Assembly (NCBI GenBank): GCA_003022565.1
Contig: PXTN01000118.1
Location: 1-57,877, forward strand
Direction of reading: 5' to 3'
Length of the DNA stretch: 57,877 nt
From: Bacteroidetes bacterium QS_3_64_15
GTDB lineage: Bacteria; Bacteroidota; Rhodothermia; Rhodothermales; Salinibacteraceae
Notes under the pieces: model-generated
Databases searched by the model: none
Seen by the model: only the letters and a program-made list of their open reading frames with translations
Told to the model about the DNA's origin: nothing
Position numbers and translations under genes: made by a program
Shown here: positions 54,769-57,877 of the stretch, piece after piece
How the letters are laid out: each line of letters opens with the position of its first letter
How positions within the stretch are numbered: position 1 is the first letter of the stretch

Positions 54769-56400
54769 ATGACCTCCTCGCCCGACCTGCTCCTGCACAG
54801 CGCGCAGATCTATACCGTCGACGACCAGCGGCCGACTGCCACGGCTCTCGCCGTCCGCGACGGCCGGTTTGTCGCCGTTGGGGACGCCGATGAGATGGTG
54901 GCGGCCTTCCCCGAGGCCCCGCGAATCGACGCGGGCGGTCGCACGGTCGTGCCCGGATTTATCGACGCCCACGCCCACCTTCAGGAATTGGGCCTTTCCC
55001 TGCACCGGGCCGACCTCACGGACGCACAGTCACCGACCGGCGTCGTGGAGCAGCTTCGAGACTTTGCGGCCGACCACGACCTTCCCGACGGCGCCTGGCT
55101 CCGCGGGCACGGCTGGGACCAGACGGACTGGACGGTCCCGCGTTCGCCCACCCGAGCCGCCCTGGATTCGGCGTTCCCCGAGCGGCCCGTGTGGCTCACC
55201 CGGACCGACGTGCACGCCGGCTGGGCAAACACGGCCGCCCTGGAGGCCACCGTCGGGCTGGACCGTCTCCGCCGGATGAGCGATCCGGATGGGGGGCGCA
55301 TTGAACGAGATGCCGACGGCACCCCGACCGGCGTCCTCGTCGATGCGGCCATGGCCCCGGTCGAGGCCCACCTCCCGTCCCCGACCGCGGCGCAGAAGGA
55401 GCGCGCCCTCTCTACAGCCCTCCGGCACGCCGCCCAACACGGCATCACCGGCCTTCACGATGCAGGCGTCGATCTCGACACCATTCGTCGCTTTCAGCGC
55501 TTCATCGAGGTGGATCAGTTTCCGCTCCGCGTCTACGCCATGATCGACGGGCGCGGCGACGCCTTCGACCACTTCTGCGACGACGGGCCCGTCCGCCGTC
55601 CCTCCAGTCGCCTCGACGTGGCGTCGGTCAAGTTTTTTGCCGACGGGGCCCTGGGCAGCCGCGGCGCCGCCCTGCTCGACGACTACGCCGACGATCCGGG
55701 CAACCATGGGCTGCTCCTCCACGACGAGTCCTCTTTTCGGCGGAACGTGCAGGCGGCGGTCGAGTGCGGCTTTCAGGTGAACACACACGCCATCGGCGAC
55801 CGCGCGAACCGGGTCGTACTGGACGCTTACGAGGCCGCGATGGAGAGGTGCGCGGCGCCGGTCCGGCGACCGCGCGTCGAGCACGCCCAGGTTGTCCATC
55901 CCGACGATTTTTCCCGGTTTGGCGACCTCGGGGTGATTGCTTCTGTTCAACCCAGGTTCCCAACCAGCGACAAGGACTGGGCCCCGGCGCGCCTCGGCCC
56001 CGATCGGCTCGACGGTGCATACGCCTGGAAGAGCCTCCGGGAGGCCGGTGCGCCCCTTGCGTTTGGGTCCGACGCTCCCGTCGAGCCCATCGACCCGATT
56101 CGGGGGATCCACGCCGCCGTCACCCGCCAGGACGACGACGGGCATCCCGACGAGGGCTGGCGCCCCGAGGAACGAGTGTCCCGCCAGACCGCTCTCCACG
56201 CCTACACGCAGGGCGCCGCCTACGCCGGATTCTGGGAGGACAGCCTCGGATCCATCACGCCCGGCAAGTGGGCCGACTTCGTGGTGCTTTCTCAGGATCT
56301 CCTGAGAGTTCCTGCCTCCCGCCTTCTCGACACGACGGTCGTCGCCACGTACCTCGACGGATCTCCGGTTTATGCCTGCGACGACTGGCCGGAGGCGTGA
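54769..56400 (+). CDS. YtcJ-like metal-dependent amidohydrolase
   Basis: 543 residues. Amidohydrolase superfamily (amidohydrolase_3/YtcJ type). VVPGFIDAHAHLQELGLSL holds the metal-binding HxH. VKFFADGALGSRGAALLDDYADDPGNHG carries the metal-bridging region. VNTHAIGDRANRVVLDAYE and LAFGSDAPVEPIDP contain the later His and Asp ligands. The N-terminal and C-terminal strands form the usual beta-sandwich (HSAQIYTVDDQRPTATALAV; GKWADFVVLSQD). No signal peptide. Members hydrolyse amides or formamides; the substrate here cannot be inferred. ATG at 54769. Confidence 0.92.
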   Translation: MTSSPDLLLHSAQIYTVDDQRPTATALAVRDGRFVAVGDADEMVAAFPEAPRIDAGGRTVVPGFIDAHAHLQELGLSLHRADLTDAQSPTGVVEQLRDFAADHDLPDGAWLRGHGWDQTDWTVPRSPTRAALDSAFPERPVWLTRTDVHAGWANTAALEATVGLDRLRRMSDPDGGRIERDADGTPTGVLVDAAMAPVEAHLPSPTAAQKERALSTALRHAAQHGITGLHDAGVDLDTIRRFQRFIEVDQFPLRVYAMIDGRGDAFDHFCDDGPVRRPSSRLDVASVKFFADGALGSRGAALLDDYADDPGNHGLLLHDESSFRRNVQAAVECGFQVNTHAIGDRANRVVLDAYEAAMERCAAPVRRPRVEHAQVVHPDDFSRFGDLGVIASVQPRFPTSDKDWAPARLGPDRLDGAYAWKSLREAGAPLAFGSDAPVEPIDPIRGIHAAVTRQDDDGHPDEGWRPEERVSRQTALHAYTQGAAYAGFWEDSLGSITPGKWADFVVLSQDLLRVPASRLLDTTVVATYLDGSPVYACDDWPEA

Positions 56401-56521
56401 GGTGCCCTACCGATGCCTGTCGAAACCAACCGGCCCCCTCCCGATTCGAACGGATGGAGCCTTCGGGCCCATCCTCCGGACTCCTCGTATCTACACTCAC
56501 TGCGCACTCCTTGCTTGATCC

Positions 56522-57019
56522 ATGGCTGACTCGTCTACGCTCTCTCCTCCCAACCCCGAAGGCGTCCGCATGACGGACGTCTCCAAGAAATCCGACTCAG
56601 CCCGTACGGCCGTCGCCGCCGGGCGCGTGCATCTGGGCGAGGAGGCGTACCGGCGCGTCCGCGAGCACGACATCGGAAAAGGGGACGTCCTCACGACGGC
56701 TCAGATTGCCGGCATTATGGGGGCAAAACAAACCGATAAGCTCGTCCCTCTTTGCCACGATGTCACGATCAACAGCGTGGAGGTCGACTTCACATTCAAC
56801 GAGGAGGAGCAGGCCATCGACATTCGGGCCTTTGCCAAGTCCTTCGGGGTGACGGGAGTGGAGATGGAGGCGCTCACGGCGGTCTCCATCGCTGGGCTTA
56901 CGATCTACGACATGTGCAAGTCGGTCACCAAAGACATCCGCATTGGGGACGTGCACCTGCGAGCCAAGACGGGAGGGCAAAGCGGCAACTGGAAGAGCGC
57001 GTCGGAGAACGGCTCCTGA
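56522..57019 (+). CDS. moaC: cyclic pyranopterin monophosphate synthase
   Basis: 165 residues. Second step of molybdenum cofactor synthesis, working after MoaA (not in this window). VSKKSDSARTAVAAGRVHLG is the family start. GDVLTTAQIAGIMGAKQTDKLVPLCHDVTINSVEVDF contains the conserved LCH. GVEMEALTAVSIAGLTIYDMCKSVTKDIRIGDVHLRAKTGGQSG contains the MEALTAV active-site block and the GGKSG-like end. A 16-residue N-terminal extension precedes an internal Met17 that could also be the start. Confidence 0.95.
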   Translation: MADSSTLSPPNPEGVRMTDVSKKSDSARTAVAAGRVHLGEEAYRRVREHDIGKGDVLTTAQIAGIMGAKQTDKLVPLCHDVTINSVEVDFTFNEEEQAIDIRAFAKSFGVTGVEMEALTAVSIAGLTIYDMCKSVTKDIRIGDVHLRAKTGGQSGNWKSASENGS

Positions 57020-57069
57020 TCGACGCCCTTGGCGCCTCTCCATTCTGCTCGGCTCGCTCGCCCCGCTGT

Positions 57070-57684
57070 ATGGCTTCCGCTGACGATCCAGACGCGTCCC
57101 ACGACCGGGTGGCACAGTTCACCTCGTTTGCCACCGTCGGCGCCCTCGGCCTCACGCAGGACCTGACGCACGCAGTTCTCGAAAGCATCGGCGACCTGGA
57201 GGGCAGCGACCCGGAACTGGTGGCCGAGGAGACGCTGTCGCTCGTGGCGACGGCGACGGCCCGCGCGGCCGAGGTGGGCCTGCAGGACGAGCCGGAGTAC
57301 GCCCCCACGATTGTCGAGACGCTCCTCAACCTGCCGTTTACGTACCGGAACTACCTCCTCGGCAAAGCGATGGTGGCCGAGGAGCGCCCGGAGCTGTCGG
57401 ACGTGGCGGAGGAGGTGCAGAACCGCCTGCAGGGCAAGCGCGAGTTTTACATGACGCATCTGCCCGAAGGCCAATTCCCGGGGCCGCACGCGCTGAAGGA
57501 CAAGATGGAGCTGTGGATGGGGCGCGTGAGTCCGCCGAAGCTGCCGGAGACGCCCCAGGAGCGCCTCGAATCCCTGGGCCTCGTGGAGCCGACCGTCGCC
57601 CACCTCAAGCTCGTCCTCGCCTACGGGCGCCGGGGAGAGCCGCCGATGGCGACGAAGGAGGATGTTGCTCCGGGGTCATCGTGA
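57070..57684 (+). CDS. hypothetical acidic protein
   Basis: 204 residues from the ATG at 57070, 50 bases after moaC and probably in the same unit. The protein is strongly acidic and mostly helical (LVAEETLSLVATATARAAEVGLQDEPEYAPTIVETLLNL), with no signal peptide or membrane segment. A short motif NLPFTYRNYLLGKAMVAEERPEL is followed by QNRLQGKREFYMTHLPEGQFPGPHALKDKMELWMGRV. I do not recognise the family. Nothing identifiable follows in the last 193 bases of the window. Confidence 0.7.
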   Translation: MASADDPDASHDRVAQFTSFATVGALGLTQDLTHAVLESIGDLEGSDPELVAEETLSLVATATARAAEVGLQDEPEYAPTIVETLLNLPFTYRNYLLGKAMVAEERPELSDVAEEVQNRLQGKREFYMTHLPEGQFPGPHALKDKMELWMGRVSPPKLPETPQERLESLGLVEPTVAHLKLVLAYGRRGEPPMATKEDVAPGSS

Positions 57685-57877
57685 CTGAGCGTCCCCCCTC
57701 CAGCCAACGTGCCATACGTTGTGTCCGGTGGGGCTGCGGAAAGAAACCGTCCAGACGGCTCCTCCGACGGCGACACTGCTAAGTAGGTCAGTGAAAGAAC
57801 ATTATGGCTATTCGGCGATGTAGTGGGGCGAACTTTCTGTCCCTTCCATTGCTGTGTCCTCTGTTATGTCCCACCGA

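Overview
The window is about 58 kb of GC-rich DNA. Its proteins are strongly acidic (many D/E runs in SMC, LigA and the 2-oxoglutarate dehydrogenase fusion). It also carries a C25-type surface peptidase with a Bacteroidota-style C-terminal sorting domain, an archaeal-length RtcB with archease, and trehalose synthesis genes. Together these point to an extremely halophilic member of the Rhodothermota/Bacteroidota, most likely Salinibacter or a close relative. This identification rests on gene content and composition only; no search was run.

Layout. 1-9 kb: dTDP-sugar genes (rfbA fragment, rfbB) interleaved with three separate nucleotidyltransferase/HEPN (MNT-HEPN) toxin-antitoxin pairs, an SLC13-type permease, and the sulfate-activation genes cysD and cysNC. 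9.4-25.7 kb: a cell-surface polysaccharide island with a broken DegT-type aminotransferase, a sulfotransferase, a priming sugar-phosphate transferase, three GT4 and one GT2 glycosyltransferases, a FlaA1/CapD-like nucleotide-sugar enzyme, a giant C25-like peptidase and mannose-1-phosphate guanylyltransferase. A conspicuous AT-rich patch lies at about 22.9-23.4 kb. 25.8-28 kb: trehalose synthesis (otsA, otsB). 28.5-31 kb: archease and the RNA ligase rtcB, followed by an orphan MazE-type antitoxin. 31-41 kb: mscS and smc, an outer-membrane barrel, ligA, a four-helix-bundle gene flanked by inverted repeats, and an SDR epimerase. 41-48 kb: an actinobacterial-style E2-E1 2-oxoglutarate dehydrogenase fusion, a VapBC-like pair, rpsU, rdgB and dtd. 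48-57.7 kb: glutamate synthase (gltB, plus a gltD whose 3' end is destroyed beside a 59-bp inverted repeat), an amidohydrolase, moaC and an unrecognised acidic protein.

How the genes work together. cysD/cysNC can make PAPS, the permease could import sulfate, and the nearby sulfotransferase could use PAPS on surface glycans. This resembles a dedicated sulfation module rather than cysteine biosynthesis, since no reductase genes are present. rfbA/rfbB and manC supply activated sugars. archease and RtcB form an RNA repair/splicing unit.

The most unusual signals are: (1) a family of short imperfect palindromic repeats built on TGATGCGTGA, which sit between co-directional genes and repeatedly contain the stop codon of the upstream gene; (2) a second C-rich repeat type that often follows in the same spacers; (3) a four-helix-bundle gene bracketed by inverted copies of another short repeat; (4) MNT-HEPN pairs with substitutions in the HEPN RX4HXY motif; (5) an rpsU translation start with a TTG codon and a Shine-Dalgarno partly held in a hairpin; (6) the gltD inverted duplication.
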